This document shows, in pieces, positions 12,256 through 24,605 of a stretch of 64,000 nt of DNA (positions within the stretch are counted from its first letter, which is position 1; every line of letters starts with the position of its first letter). Source of the stretch: Siphonodentalium dalli (taxonomy: Eukaryota > Mollusca > Scaphopoda > Gadilida > Siphonodentaliidae); contig CP136068.1 of NCBI GenBank assembly GCA_032622095.1, positions 56,754,025-56,818,024 of the forward strand, in the 5' to 3' direction. Below the pieces are notes generated by a model, which did not search any database, was not told the DNA's origin, and was given only the letters and a program-made list of their open reading frames with translations. Position numbers and translations under genes: made by a program.

Positions 12256-13296
12256 TATATGTTCGGATGTTTAGTGTGTTAACATAGAATCGTTTCAATT
12301 TTATCTGATGACTCTTAAAAAAGCCAGAATTGCATAATTTGGAGCAATATGATATATATATATATATATATATTCGATACGATGATTCGGTTTCATTGTC
12401 GCGTAACGGTCTACTCGAGTGGCAACGAGTCATAAAGTCTGTAAAATAAACATGATTATAACAAATCGTTGATACGCCGTAGCGTGTCGTCTGGCATGTG
12501 TGGTCTATATACAAACTCCAAGCATGTTAATAGTAAACGAATATCCGATTAGCTGCATGCATGCGAACGGCAGCATTCACGTGCGTGTGTTCAAGGCATC
12601 GCGTTATCATTCATTCACGTTATTGAGATCGCAAATATGAATGCTGAGATGGATGTTCAATTAATTTCAATTGAAATACACTCATAATATAATATGCACA
12701 CATTATTTCGAATATGTTATGGATTCATATTTCAGTTGACATTCGCAGTCCAATTGATCAGTCTCAGATACACATAAAAACACTCGAAAACTCATCAGAA
12801 CTCCTTAAGTAATATGCATATTTACTGCACAGAAACTCGGCGTTTGGCGCATCTTCATCTGTGCCGTTCGCATCTTTCTGGACCGACAGTGGTCCCTTCA
12901 TATCGCGCGGATATTGAGAACGACAAGGATTTTTTAAATTCTGTCAAATCCTATGCTTCATTGACAGATTCAACTATATACCGGCATTTGTTTTGGAAGC
13001 GTGGAAGTCCAGGAACTATACTAGTGAATGGTTGTTCTCGAAAATTTGAGTGAGCAAAAGCAAAAACACCATTGAAATAATTCGCCAAAAAAAATTAATG
13101 GTCTGATCTGGGAAAACTGATTGACAACTGGTGGATAAATAGTCATGCTTCGTGTGGACATACACATACGATGCTCGATGTCTGTATTACGGTGAGAAAC
13201 AAACATATCCCCATATCATATACGTGAAAATGACTTTCCCATATTCTCGGTTTTGGCGATACCCTCGGTTTTGGCGATACCACGTACACGGGGGTG
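12256..13296 (-). repeat. Right inverted arm of fold-back element
   Basis: Mirror of the left arm. The tandem 18-bp units are at about 13243-13281. An (AT)n run of about 25 nt (about 12350-12373) is expanded relative to the left arm. Confidence 0.88.
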
Positions 13297-13454
13297 TTAA
13301 TGTTCTCTGTATATGAAGTTGTCTCTTAGCACCCACCCACCACCAACCTCTCAGGCGGTCTCCAGAAAAGAAGTATGTCTTCGCCCCAGAAATTCCGTGC
13401 AAGTCAAGCTTCCGATCGGAATAAGCGCCATTAGACTAATTACTTCGTGTTCAC

Positions 13455-13484
13455 AGTGGGTCCTTCGAACTTAACCCGGGTCCT
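13455..13484 (+). other. Degenerate 2A-like peptide motif (LINE-E)
   Basis: One frame reads S-G-S-F-E-L-N-P-G-P. The family consensus is D-(V/I)-E-x-N-P-G-P; here the Asp and the hydrophobic residue are replaced by Ser and Phe, while ELNPGP is intact. A stop follows four codons later and the endonuclease resumes in another frame. The position immediately before the endonuclease matches LINE-A and LINE-B. Confidence 0.55.
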
Positions 13485-14151
13485 GAAAATATTTGATCAA
13501 TCTCACGATGTACATCAAACGCTCGCGACTTTTTCATTTGAATATAAGAAGTATCAGACATAAACTCGAAGATCACGACATTTTATGTTTCACCGAGACC
13601 CACATCGATGCAGCATTTCCTAATATTTCACCTCACCCAGAAAAGGCGTCTTCTGGTTGGTCGAGAGCTGTGTCCTATATGGTGTAATGTTGTGCAAAAT
13701 TTAACACACGGTTATACTTGTATAGTATCGTGCTAAATTTAGCACAATACTGTACCAAGATTGGGCATAAAAAGCAATGGACAGAGGCATGCAACAGCCT
13801 CGAGAAAACAGATATATACATATATGTCCACCAATTTACTAAGGCGTGTCCACATGCAATTAAAACATTTCACAGGAACGACGTCAACTTGCGAAGTGGC
13901 AAAATTCGGTTAAATTCACCTTGTGTTGCCGTTTCGGGTTTTCGTGCATTCAAAAGAAAACCTAAATACAGCGCGTTTCGGTATATTAAACTAGATTTCA
14001 ACACGTTCTTGCAACTATTGTGGTTCTATTAAACTGTTTATCGCGGTAAATGGATGATGATGTTGATATGATACGGTTATGTAGTATGCTGCATGCTACC
14101 AATTCGAATTGTTCAGTGAAATATAATAAATAGAGCATGTCTTGTCGTTGA

Positions 14152-14242
14152 CTACGCGGGTATAGTGCCCAGTGGGGTGGGTATAGTTCACTCCGCTTCG
14201 AGAACTATACCCACGTTCTCATTGGGCGCTATACCCGCGTAG
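14152..14242. repeat. Nested hairpin, possible MITE
   Basis: The 20-nt arm CTACGCGGGTATAGTGCCCA (14152-14171) pairs 19/20 with 14223-14242. Inside it, GTGGGTATAGTTC (14177-14189) pairs perfectly with 14202-14214 around a 12-nt loop. Both stems contain GGGTATAG. It lies in the insertion that disrupts the LINE-E endonuclease. No target duplication is evident. Confidence 0.75.
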
Positions 14243-14799
14243 CCGACTCCAAGCCATACGATATTTAATAAGTTGTAATATTCAGCTCCGTGGTTTCTCT
14301 AACCCTGTGAGGAAATATACGATTCGAGCCATGGCAGTTTATGTCGCCGATCATCTCGTCTTTGAACGTGTATCCTCTCTCGAATTCGATGATTTAATAC
14401 TGTGTTTCAAGCCGACTTCCAGTGCCCCCTGCTATACCTATTATGTGCCTCCTACCGTTCCGATCAATTTTGTAGCGGGATATACTGGGAGCTGATTGAC
14501 CAGCCCATATCGGATGATTTTGACCTGAATAACCCTATGATCCCAACTGGCGATTTCATCTCAAACGCATTAGACCCTCATAAAAATTCAGAGAAATTAT
14601 ATCGCTTTACATTCTACGAAATGTCATTGAATTACCAACCAGAGTTACTTTGACCACATCCGCTCTATTAGCTCTCATCATAGTGAATGGCAATGCTACA
14701 TGTCAATCTGAATGAATTGACTTTGGAAGATCCATGTCAGCCCACTGTGCGGTCATTGAGTACCTAAAATATGATTCAGGCAGTAATGTCCCCTTCTTT

Positions 14800-15878
14800 C
14801 GGCTAGTCCAGGTGGGGGGGGGGGGGGTCATGAAAAAAGTCCAGGATACATGGTCCGGGTGGGTGGGTGTTTCTGAGCGCCTATCGCGGATATTTCCAAT
14901 GCCATATAAAGTTATTTTCCAAATCCATGTTTAAAGATAATTTAGGATTACTAAAATTATTTTTATACTATAATGAGGACCAAATTAGAGCATTAATCAA
15001 GAGAAGGGGCTCCTAGTTTCAATATTTACCCGATTCTTTTATTCTATTCTGAAGTTCTTCTAGTGCTTTAAAAGGTATGAATATTGAAAGATATACTAAT
15101 GCCATGTGTCAGTGCATGTTGTTCGTCATTCGGTGGATGGCAGCTTGGACTTCTGGGGCCTATACTTATAGAGCGAAAATTTGAGTAATTGAACATAACA
15201 TTCTAATTATTACAAATCAAGTATTCATCTTTGTGATGATAACTTTTATTTCGAGATAATGTTTCTGTCATTGGGGCTTGTTATACGCCCCAACGCCCCT
15301 CCCCTCCAAACATGCACTGCCCATATGCGCCGTCCTTATATACGCGCCTGCTTCATGTCATGGCAGTATGCATGGTTCTCATATTTACCAGTATAGGTAC
15401 GGCGCATAATGGCAGTCTGGGTATTTGTCAGTGTGTTCTTCAATAACTTGTTATTGGTTAATGGAACAGACTGCAGATTGAAAAGTATATAACTAAAACA
15501 TAGACTTGGCGACTATTTGATATTTTTGTCATCTAGCCGGGACTATTCACCAAAATGAGAGAATACGCTGCTCTCAACACTTCTTTGGTGCATATATATA
15601 CATATATATACATAGGTACTGGTGCGGGTAACCTTTGGACATGGATGCTGAACCTTATTTGACAAGTTAAATTAATGAATATTTTATGATTTTCTGACAC
15701 TGCGGGTGCTTTTCATTGAGCGTATACATGGTTGGCATTTCGTCCAGATGGTTTTTAAAAATAGTTCACACCCTTTGTCTGCGTATCCTGCTATTTTCAC
15801 CGTTTTTTATCAAACTTTGGGGTGGGCCCCAATTGCCCTTGGAAATAAAATCTTGTGTTGAGGGGTGGATGTCCGATG
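14800..15878. other. Unrecognised sequence replacing the LINE-E RT palm
   Basis: Contains a G-run at about 14814-14827 and an (AT)-rich tract at about 15590-15615. I see no RT motifs and no other gene here. Confidence 0.4.
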
Positions 15879-16067
15879 TCGAAAGATTCTTTGGATATTG
15901 AACTCGATTATCGCGATATATGTCAAGTAGACTGCCATAAACATCTTGGAGTATCGATACAATCAAATCTTCATTGGGACACCCATATCAATTAAATTTT
16001 CAGTCGGGTGGCAACAAGACTGTCACAACTAAGGAGAATTAAGTTTCTTGTAATCAGACAAACCCTT

Positions 16068-16075
16068 GAAATAAT
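16068..16075. other. Left target-site duplication GAAATAAT of the 9.4-kb element
   Basis: The octamer GAAATAAT directly precedes the left terminus at 16076 and recurs immediately after the right terminus (25480-25487). The LINE-E reading frame is contiguous across the two when the insert is ignored. Confidence 0.85.
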
Positions 16076-16170
16076 CACTGTGTAGGAACTGTTACATCGG
16101 AAATGGTTCTATCGCCGGTTTGTGATGGTTCTTGACTAATTTGTGACGGTTCCTGATGATCGAAATTATA
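16076..16170 (+). repeat. Left TIR of 9.4-kb element
   Basis: About 90 bp that match the reverse complement of 25385-25479 with a handful of substitutions and a 1-bp gap. The first 27 bases are identical. Confidence 0.88.
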
Positions 16171-16742
16171 CATTTTCACGAATTTTTGACAGTTAAAACG
16201 CAATTTTGAGGCATCTAGGTGATAATTCTATAAGTTATTTTAAATCCCATCACAATCTGTGGCACTAATGAGCGTGTTAATAACGAAACTTTCATTGTGC
16301 GAGTCATAACAACGACAAAAACCACGAATTTTGATAATTGTTTGGGTTCTCTCCTGATCGAGTCGGTTCTCTCCCCATTTAATCGTTCTATACGGGTAAA
16401 ACTCTGGCTAATATTTGCCATGGTATATGATTCAAACTGCCAATTTTGTGAAAGTATACAAAGACAAACACAACAAACTATGCATTAAGTTGAAATTTGC
16501 ACCACTTGTCATTAATTTCGATGAATTACACTGCCTTTCTATGATTATTCAATAACCTGTGTTACGCCTATCAAAATTCACAAAGTCGCCAACTAGTTTG
16601 AAAAATAACGCGTTTTGCAGGCCCAACATTTCCATGAGTCAATAGCCGGTTAACAGTAATGAAATTTCATAGCGCTGGACTACGGAAACCGTGAGCGTAG
16701 ACGGGATATATAGAGTTATAAATCTGTCTTGTATTTTATCTA

Positions 16743-19528
16743 TTACTAGCAGGGTTACCCGGCGTTGCCCAGGTTAATCTATGCTGTGGATATTTGTTGG
16801 GAATAGAGAATGCTCTTGCTTAAAGTGTTATACGTTTTCTCATAAATTGTATATTCAAATAGCATCACAAAACATGATTGTTACAGTCATGGAATATAAG
16901 TAGTGGCTCACCTTGTCAATTGTCATTCTGTTTATCGCGATTAATCCGTTCCATCAATAATGAAGTATTTATTTATTTACAACTGCGTATACATTAGACG
17001 TTATAATATGACACATGAACATCATAAACACATCAGTTCGATAAAAGATGATAATTGGGTTTTACATATTGAGATGTATCAATCAATATAGTGGGTTGGA
17101 CTCAGATCTCGAGGACACCTGGCTATCATATCTCCATGAAGATACAGATGTTTCAAAGAAATTTCCAGGTGCTCCTCTGTTCATGGTGCTATATATTGGC
17201 TAACTATTATTAGTTTAAACGAAATGTTGCTGCGCAGATATATCAGCTACACGTGCCAGGCACAGAGCAAGATTTTGAGTTGTTTATGTCAGTCGATGAG
17301 TCTGTACTAAAACCCTTGTCAGATGCCAGTATTGGTAGGACCCTGAAAAGTCTTGTGCTACTAACTGCATTTTCTTGTATATCAGAAGAAACTATATTTG
17401 ACTGCACACTGTGACCACTATTTTTGAACAGGCCTTCCATATCTCTTGACAAATTGTAACTTTTTGTGGAAACTGTATTGAATGGAACAGACTAAATTTT
17501 GTTATTATATATATGCAATCCTCTGACGGTTCGAGGTCTCTCAGTTTGCACGAATATATGTATCTCTTCAATAGAATGATAAATATACGTTTAATGCTTC
17601 TTCAAGTTATCTCTTTTTGCTAGCTCATTGTGTGAATTCCTTGATTGCCATTCCCATATAAATATGACTGTTAAGAAGATACAATTGTTCAAGTGACTTA
17701 TGTGGGTCACTATATGTCGGGATTGTGAAATGTGAATGCCCAACTACTTAAAATGATATGGAGATGGCCTGGTGACTGTATATAACTTATATGTGGATAT
17801 CGGCGAATAGCAATCTTATCAATGATAGTGCATATCCGCTCGCCATCCGTGACGCAAACGACACCAAATGTGATTTAATTCATGGTATATCATTAGAGAA
17901 AAACGTGTATGAATTTGGTGGAATTTGGTTTATTAAATCAATTGTTGATGCAACGCTGACTCGAACAACGCCATATTGCGAAGGTGATTATGTATTCGTT
18001 TGGTGGAAATCAGCGACAAAACTATTTCACCATATTTTTTTAATTTCCCCTCCCACCAACAACGTCATTTTAGAAAATTTTAACCCGCACCATTATCTTC
18101 CTTGTAAAAAGTTACCCCTCTTAGAACGCCTTGGTGCCATCTCGATTGTACCGCGTGAAGTTATATATAGAACGCACACAGACAGACAAAAAGACAGACA
18201 GCACGATTTTATTTCTTGTATCATTTGAGAAGAACGTGTCTGAATTTGATGGTAATTGGTACTAAAAATATTTTTTATCAATTTTTGTGACCCTCCCGTC
18301 CCTATTTCGGACTCAAGCTGCACACACTAAGACTCATTAGAGATTAGAGATGCATATATATGAAATTGGTGAAAATTGGCGAGTATACAAATTCGTATCA
18401 AATTTAAGGTCCCCACATCTCTCACCCATAGAGCACCAATTTGGTGTATCTAAACCACACGATAAGATTCCTCGTATCACGGAGAAGAATATGTATCAAT
18501 CTGGTGGAAATCGGTACTAAACATATAGATATAATTTTTTGTGTCCCTCTCATCTCTATACACCACTGACTCGAATGGCCCCACTTGTTACATCCTTAAA
18601 CCACACGATTACACTCCTGATATCATGGAGATGATTGTTTATAAGTTTGGTGATAATCGGCGACTAAACAATTTTTTTATCAAATTTGGCGCCAATCCCT
18701 CCCCTCTCCATCTCTCACCCAAACAGCACCACTATGGCGTCTTTAAATCACGATTAGATTCCTCGTATTATGGATAAGAACGTGTATCAATTTGGTGGAA
18801 ATTGGCGCTAAAACAATTGTGCATCAATTTTGGTGCCCCTGTCCCTTTCAATGCAACCCTGGCTCGAATGAGGCCGCATTTGACAGATAAAAGCCACACC
18901 ATTAGACTCCTCATACCATGGGGATGATTTTGTATAAGTGTGGTGGCAATCGGCGACTTATCAAATTTAGTGCCCTCCCCCTCACAATCTCTCATTCAAA
19001 AACAACAATTTGGCGTTGTTAAATCGCACAATTAGATTCCTTGTATCACGAAGAAGAATATATAGAAATATGGTGGAAATCGGCGCTAAAATAAGTTTTA
19101 TCAATTTTGGTGCCCCTCTCCCCTTCCGTTCATCCCTGTCTCAAACGACGCCACTTTTGACATATTTAAACCGCACCGTTGGATTCTTCATATCATGGGG
19201 ATGATTATATGTAAGTTTCGTGGCAATCGGCGACAGAAAAAAAATCTGCCCCCCCCCCCCCTTCCGGGTACCCCTGACGCGAACGGCGCGACTTTTGCCA
19301 TATTTAAACCACGCCATTAGATTCCTCATATTATGGGGATGATTATATATAAGTTTGGTGGCAATCGTCGACAAAAAAAAATTCTGCCCCTCCCCTTTTT
19401 CTGCCCCTGACAACAACGGCGTCACTTTAGAAAATTCTAACCCCGACCATTATCTTTCTCGTAAAAAGCTACTCCTAGTAGACCCCTTTGGCATCATCTA
19501 GATGGTCCCCTGTGAATTTCTATAGAAC

Positions 19529-19571
<43 letters not shown>

Positions 19572-19593
19572 TTCGCAAATATAGATATAGATA
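16743..19593 (+). mobile_element. Family A repeat, copy 2
   Basis: Head TTACTAGCAGGGTTACCCGG at 16743; tail (CAGA)n then ATTCGCAAATATAGATATAG ending about 19593. It is about 2.85 kb, shorter than copy 1, mainly through fewer core units. An internal tail-like segment with its own CAGA run lies at about 18155-18200. It is closer in sequence to copy 3 than to copy 1. Confidence 0.8.
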
Positions 19594-20158
19594 TGTTTTT
19601 GAACTTCTGTCTGTATGTATGCATTTGTGTTATAGACTCGAAAAACTGCTCGACCGATCCGACTCAAATTTGGTGTGTAAGCCTCTTTGAACCGGGGAAC
19701 AATATGGGCGGGTCCAATTTCACGTGCGACCGTGTCCTTGACCTTGACCTCGCTCAAATACGCTCATATAGGCATATGTTTATGGACCTCGACCGATCCC
19801 ACTCAAATTTGGTAGCTGGGTCTACTTTGATCACGGGAACAATATGGGCGGGTCCAATTTCACTTGCGACCGTGTCCTTGACCCTGGTCTTGCTCATATA
19901 CTCTCATATAGGCATGTTTCTGGACCTCGACCGATCCGATTCAAATTTGTTATAATGTAGGCCTACTTTGATCCAGGGAACAATAAGGGTGGGTCCAATT
20001 TCACGTGTGACCGTGTCCTTGACCATGACCATATTCGCTCATATAGACATCTTTCCGGGCCGATCGAACAATAGTTTGTCCAGGCGGAGACGATCACAGC
20101 ACAAATAAATCCCTAAATAGCCCGGACGAAGAGGGGGAACATCGGCTAGTGTCTATTT
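19594..20158 (+). repeat. Three tandem units of about 139 bp
   Basis: Units begin near 19651, 19791 and 19928 with CGACCGATCC, then CTCAAATTTGGT, then GGGAACAATA, then GGTCCAATTTCAC and GACCGTGTCCTTGACC. The block ends GGGGGAACATCGGCTAGT, like the block ending near 7025. It sits directly behind family A copy 2 and is probably another retroposon tail. Confidence 0.75.
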
Positions 20159-20399
20159 TCGTAGACGTATTTTTCTCAACAAAAATCCAAAAATAAGACG
20201 TTAAAAGTTCGTTGACACCCATACAATGTTCTAATTACGCAGTTTATGAAGTTTATGTCGGGCATCCGTTTGCTGGATGCTGATTATCTAGATTAAATTC
20301 TAGAATTATAGAATATGCAGCTATTAAAGCATATACAAGCACGATAATCATTCACTCAATCATATTTTAGATTGACTAGGGATCTCTGATTTTTTAATA

Positions 20400-20755
20400 G
20401 AAGATATAAAAAAGCAAAGAATCCTACAGTTACAAATATTATTATATGGATGTTAAACATTTGGTTACTAAATGCGCTGTAATGAGAATTGACTTGAATC
20501 ATATTGATTAATTTGTAGGAATTCTTAGCTATTAAGTTCAACAAGCAGTAACATATAAAAAAGAGAAAAGAATAAAATGCAGTTACAAATATTAGTATAT
20601 GGATGTTATTCCTTTGGTGATTAAATGTGCTGTAATGAGCAGCTACTTGAATCCTAATGATTCATTTGTATGAATGCTCAGCTATTAAATTCAACATGCA
20701 GTAACAGATTGTTTGAATTATTAGCTAAACATTCATACAAATGAATCATTAGAAA
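20400..20755. repeat. Direct duplication of about 155 bp with an inverted end
   Basis: 20400-20554 and 20555-20707 are diverged copies; both contain CAGTTACAAATATTA, then TATGGATGTTA, then GCTGTAATGAG, then the AGCTATTAA block. The stretch ending in CATTTGTATGAATGCTCAGCT near 20684 recurs inverted at about 20725-20753. No gene is visible. Confidence 0.65.
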
Positions 20756-21178
20756 TAAGTGTTATGGTTGTCTGAACCTGGCTATTATAAGGCACATTAT
20801 TATTCCTCGCTGATAACGTGTCAAGTGAGCAGGGACGTGAGCTGGAGGGTCTCCAATGTCGGGGCGTCCACCTTGGAATTTCCAACCGCACCATCCCCTT
20901 GAAACGGACCAAACTCATGCACAAGGCCTGGCCTTTGGTTTTTCCCAACTGCATGACACATTATAGCCCTAGATTGTATGCCATTCTGAAGTGAATTGAT
21001 CAGTAGCCTTTGGTTGGCCACCATACAAACCGGGGGAGAAACTCAGGATACATGGGCCCAGTGAGAAAATGTGGATATCTGAACCTGAAAATCATCTAGA
21101 CTGGCTTCAAGATTCCCAAGTGTTGGAAGTTTACAACCTGGCGCCCCACCCCCACAAGATTGGACATGTTCCCAACAG

Positions 21179-21182
<4 letters not shown>
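20756..21182. other. No recognisable gene
   Basis: Moderately GC-richer sequence with short frames on both strands, none matching a family I know. Confidence 0.35.

Positions 21183-21183
<1 letters not shown>

Positions 21184-21256
<73 letters not shown>
21184..21256. repeat. (GA)n microsatellite
   Basis: About 36 consecutive GA dinucleotides. They explain the RE-repeat and SL-repeat peptides in overlapping frames. Confidence 0.97.
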
Positions 21257-21260
<4 letters not shown>

Positions 21261-21766
21261 TTATTTTGCAAAAGAGCATACATTATTTAAAATACAAAGC
21301 ATATTAATTAAATGGAATTAGATTCTTTGTCCATTAAAACCAGTTTCTTGCCAATGGGGGGAGGGGGGTAAATGTGATATAGAATCTAGATCACACCTGC
21401 TCCATACTTCCTGTCCACCCATCGTGAGTTTTGGATCAACTCTAAAGAAGAGGTGTCCATTTGTATATGTCAAATATGGTTGATTACATGTTTAAAGTGA
21501 AGGAAAGTATGCAAATGTTGGTCTAAAAACGACAAATTCCCCACTATTAAATTGTTGTCAAATCAAACTAAGAGAACAATTTCAACATATTGTTGGTGCT
21601 AAATTTCAAACCAATCTATTGTTAGATAAGAAATTTGTAACTGTTGAACATTTTGACCAAAGTTGGGGATAGACACCAATTAACTGAAGCACCCCGTCCC
21701 CAAGTCCCCCCACAACCACAATCACGCATAACCTATCAATGATTCAGTTGAACGTGATTTCATAAG
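21257..21766. other. No recognisable gene
   Basis: Unique-looking AT-rich DNA with short G and C runs; no coding or structural signal that I can support. Confidence 0.35.
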
Positions 21767-24605
21767 TTACTAGCAGGGTTACCCGGCGTTGCCCAGGTTA
21801 ATATATGCTGTGGATATTTGTTGGGAATATAGAATGTTCTTGCTTAAAGTGTTATACGTGTTCTCATAACTTTTATATTCAAATAGCATCACAAAACATG
21901 ATTATTAGAGTCATGGAATATAAGTAGTGGCTCACCTTGTCAATTGTCATTCTGTTTATCGCGATTAATCCTTTCCACCAATAATGAAGTATTTATTTAT
22001 TTACAAATGCGTATACATTAGACGTTATAATATGACACATGAACATCATAAACACATTAGTTCGATAAAAGATGATAATTGGGTTTTACATATTGAGATG
22101 TATCAATCAATCTAGTGGGTTGGACTAAGATCTCGAGGACACCTGGCTAAAATATCTCCATGAAGATACATATGTTTCAAAGAAATTTCCAGGTGCTCCT
22201 CTGTTCATGGTGCTATATATTGGCTAAATATTCTTAGTTTAAACGAAATGTTGCTGCGCAGATATATCAGATACATGTGACAGGCGCAGAGCGAGATTTT
22301 GAGTTGTTTATGTCAGTCGATGAGTCTGTACTAAAACCCTTGTCAGATGTCAGTATTGGTAGGATCCTGAAAAGTCTTGTGCTACTAACTGCGTTTTCTT
22401 GTATATCAGAAGAAACTATATTTGACTGCACACTGTGACCACTATTTTTGAACAGGCCTTCCATATCTCTTGACAAATTGTAACTTTTTGTGGAAACTGT
22501 ATTGAATGGAACAGACTACATTTTGTTATTATATATATGCTTATATATATAATAACTCTGACGGTTCGAGGTCTCTCAGTTTGCACGAATATATGTATCT
22601 CTTCAATAGAATGATAAATATACGTTTAATGCTTCTTCTAGTTATCTCTTTTTGCTAGCTCATTGTGTGAATGCCTTGATTGCCATTCCCATATAAATAT
22701 GACTGTTAAGAAGATAGAATTGTTCAAGTGACTTATGTGAGTCACCATATGTCGGGATTGTGAAATGTGAACGCCCAACTACTTAAAATGATATGGAGAT
22801 GGCCTGGTGACTGTATATAACTTATATGCGGATATAGGCGAATAGCAATCTTATCAATGATAGTGCATATTGGCTCGCCATCCGTGACGCAAACGACGCC
22901 AAATTTAATTTAATTCATGGTATATCATTAGAGAAAAGCGTGTATGAATTTGGTGGAATTTGGTTTATTAAATCAATTGTTGATGCAACGCTGACTCGAA
23001 CAACGCATTTTGCGAAGGTGATTATGTATTCGTTTGGTGGAAATCAGCGACAAAACTATTTCACCATAATATTTTTATTTCCCCTCCCACCAACAGCGTC
23101 AGAAAATTTTAACCCGCACCATTATCTTCCTTGTAAAAAGTTATCCCTCTTAGAACTCCTTGGTGCCATCTCGATTGTACCACGTGAAGTTACATATAGA
23201 ACGCACACAGACAGACAAAAAGACAGACAGACAGCACGATTTTATTTCGTGTATCATTTGAGAAGAACGTGTCTGAATTTGATGGTAATTGGTACAAAAA
23301 ATATTTTGTATCAATTGTGGTGACCTTCCCGTCACTATTTCGGACTCAAGCTGCACACACTAAGACTCATTAGAGATTAGAGATGCATATATATGAAATT
23401 GGTGAAAATTGGCGAGTATACAAATTCGTATCAAATTTAAGGTCCCCATATCTCTCACCCATAGGGCACCAATTTGGTGTATCTAAACCACACGATAAGA
23501 CTCCTCGTGTCACGGAGAAGAATATGTATCAATCTGGTGGAAATCGGCACTAAACATATAGATATAATTGTTTGTGTCCCTCTCATCTATATACATCACT
23601 GACTCGAATGGCCCCTCTTGTGGCAATCCTTAAACCACACGATTACACTTCTGATATAATGGAGATGATTGTTTATAAGTTTGGTGATAATCAGCGACTA
23701 AACAATTTTTTTTATCAAATTTGGTGCCAATCCCTCCCCTCTCCATCTCTCACCCAAACAGCTCCACTATGGCGTCTTTAAATCACGATTAGATTCCTCG
23801 TATCATGGATAAGAACGTGTATCAATTTGGTGGAAACTGGCGATAAAAAAAATTGTGCATCAATTTTGGTGCCCCTGTCCCTTTCAATGCAACCCTGGCT
23901 CGAATGAGGCCGCATTTGACTGATAAAAGCCACAACATTAGACTCCTCATACCATGGGGATGATGTTGTATAAGTGTGGTGGCAATCGCCGACTTATTAT
24001 CAAATTTAGTGCCCACCCCCTCCCAATCTCTCATTCAAAAACAACAATTTGGCGTTGTTAAATCGCACAATTAGATTCCTTGTATCATATATATCAATTT
24101 GGTGGAAATCGGCGCTAAAATAAGTTTTATCAATTTTGGTGCCCCTCTCCCCGTCCGTTCATCCCTGTCTCAAATGACGTCACTTTTGACATATTTAAAC
24201 CACACCGTTGGATTCTTCATATCATGGGGATGATTATATATGTAAGTTTCGTGGCAATCGGCGACAGAAAACAAATCTGCCCCCCCCCCTTCCGGGCACC
24301 CCTGACGCGAACGGCGCGACTTTTGCCATATTTAAACCACGCCATTAGATTCCTCATATTATGGGGATGATTATATATAAGTTTGGTGGCAATCGGCGAC
24401 AAATATTTTTCTGCCCCTCCCCCTTTTCTGTCCCTGACAACAACGACGTCACTTTAGAAAATTCTAACCCCGACCATTATCTTTCTCGTAAAAAGCTACT
24501 CCTAGTAGACCCCTTTGGCATCATCTAGATGGTCCCCTGTGAATTTCTATAGAACACAGACAGACAGACAGACAGACATTCGCAAATATAGATATAGATA
24601 GATAT
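21767..24605 (+). mobile_element. Family A repeat, copy 3
   Basis: Head TTACTAGCAGGGTTACCCGG at 21767; tail CAGA run then ATTCGCAAATATAGATATAG ending about 24605. Gene-like frames inside (for example 22940-23323) are shared with copies 1 and 2 only as degenerate stretches and show no protein motif. The internal tail-like CAGA segment is at about 23200-23237. Confidence 0.8.

Larger units (their letters stand above)
10214..13296. mobile_element. Fold-back DNA transposon with about 1-kb inverted arms, TTAA-flanked (piggyBac-like)
   Basis: The left end reads TTAA-T-CACCCCCGTGTACGTGG (TTAA at 10210-10213). The right end is its reverse complement followed by TTAA at 13297-13300. The arms run from about 10214 to 11225 and from about 12256 to 13296 with very few differences, around a unique spacer of about 1 kb. 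A TTAA target site is the hallmark of the piggyBac superfamily; assignment rests on that alone. No transposase is visible in arms or spacer, so it is non-autonomous. A 79-codon frame occurs identically in both arms (10458-10697 minus, 12814-13053 plus) simply because the arms are inverted copies. Confidence 0.8.
13455..16067 (+). pseudogene. LINE-E, 5' portion: 2A-like motif, endonuclease, RT thumb (decayed)
   Basis: A plus-strand APE-type LINE in broken frames. SGSFELNPGP at 13455-13484 looks like a degenerate 2A peptide. LFHLNIRSIRHKL and ILCFTETHID (about 13530-13605) begin the endonuclease. AVYVADHLVFER (about 14334), CASYRSDQF, TGDFISNAL (about 14550) and SAHCAVIEYL (about 14737, the SDH position) continue it. 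Material at about 13640-14300, including a hairpin, is inserted or unalignable, and the RT palm is missing between about 14800 and 15880. From about 15879 the thumb region resumes with HKHLGVSIQSNLHWDTHI. The LINE is then cut by a 9.4-kb DNA element and continues at 25488. Confidence 0.7.

Noticed and set aside
17791-18228. 145-codon ORF in family A copy 2
   Set aside because: The matching region in copies 1 and 3 has frameshifts and stops in all frames, and the peptide follows the tandem repeat core.
21043-21290. ORFs with long SLSLSL or RERERE runs
   Set aside because: Produced by the (GA)n microsatellite.
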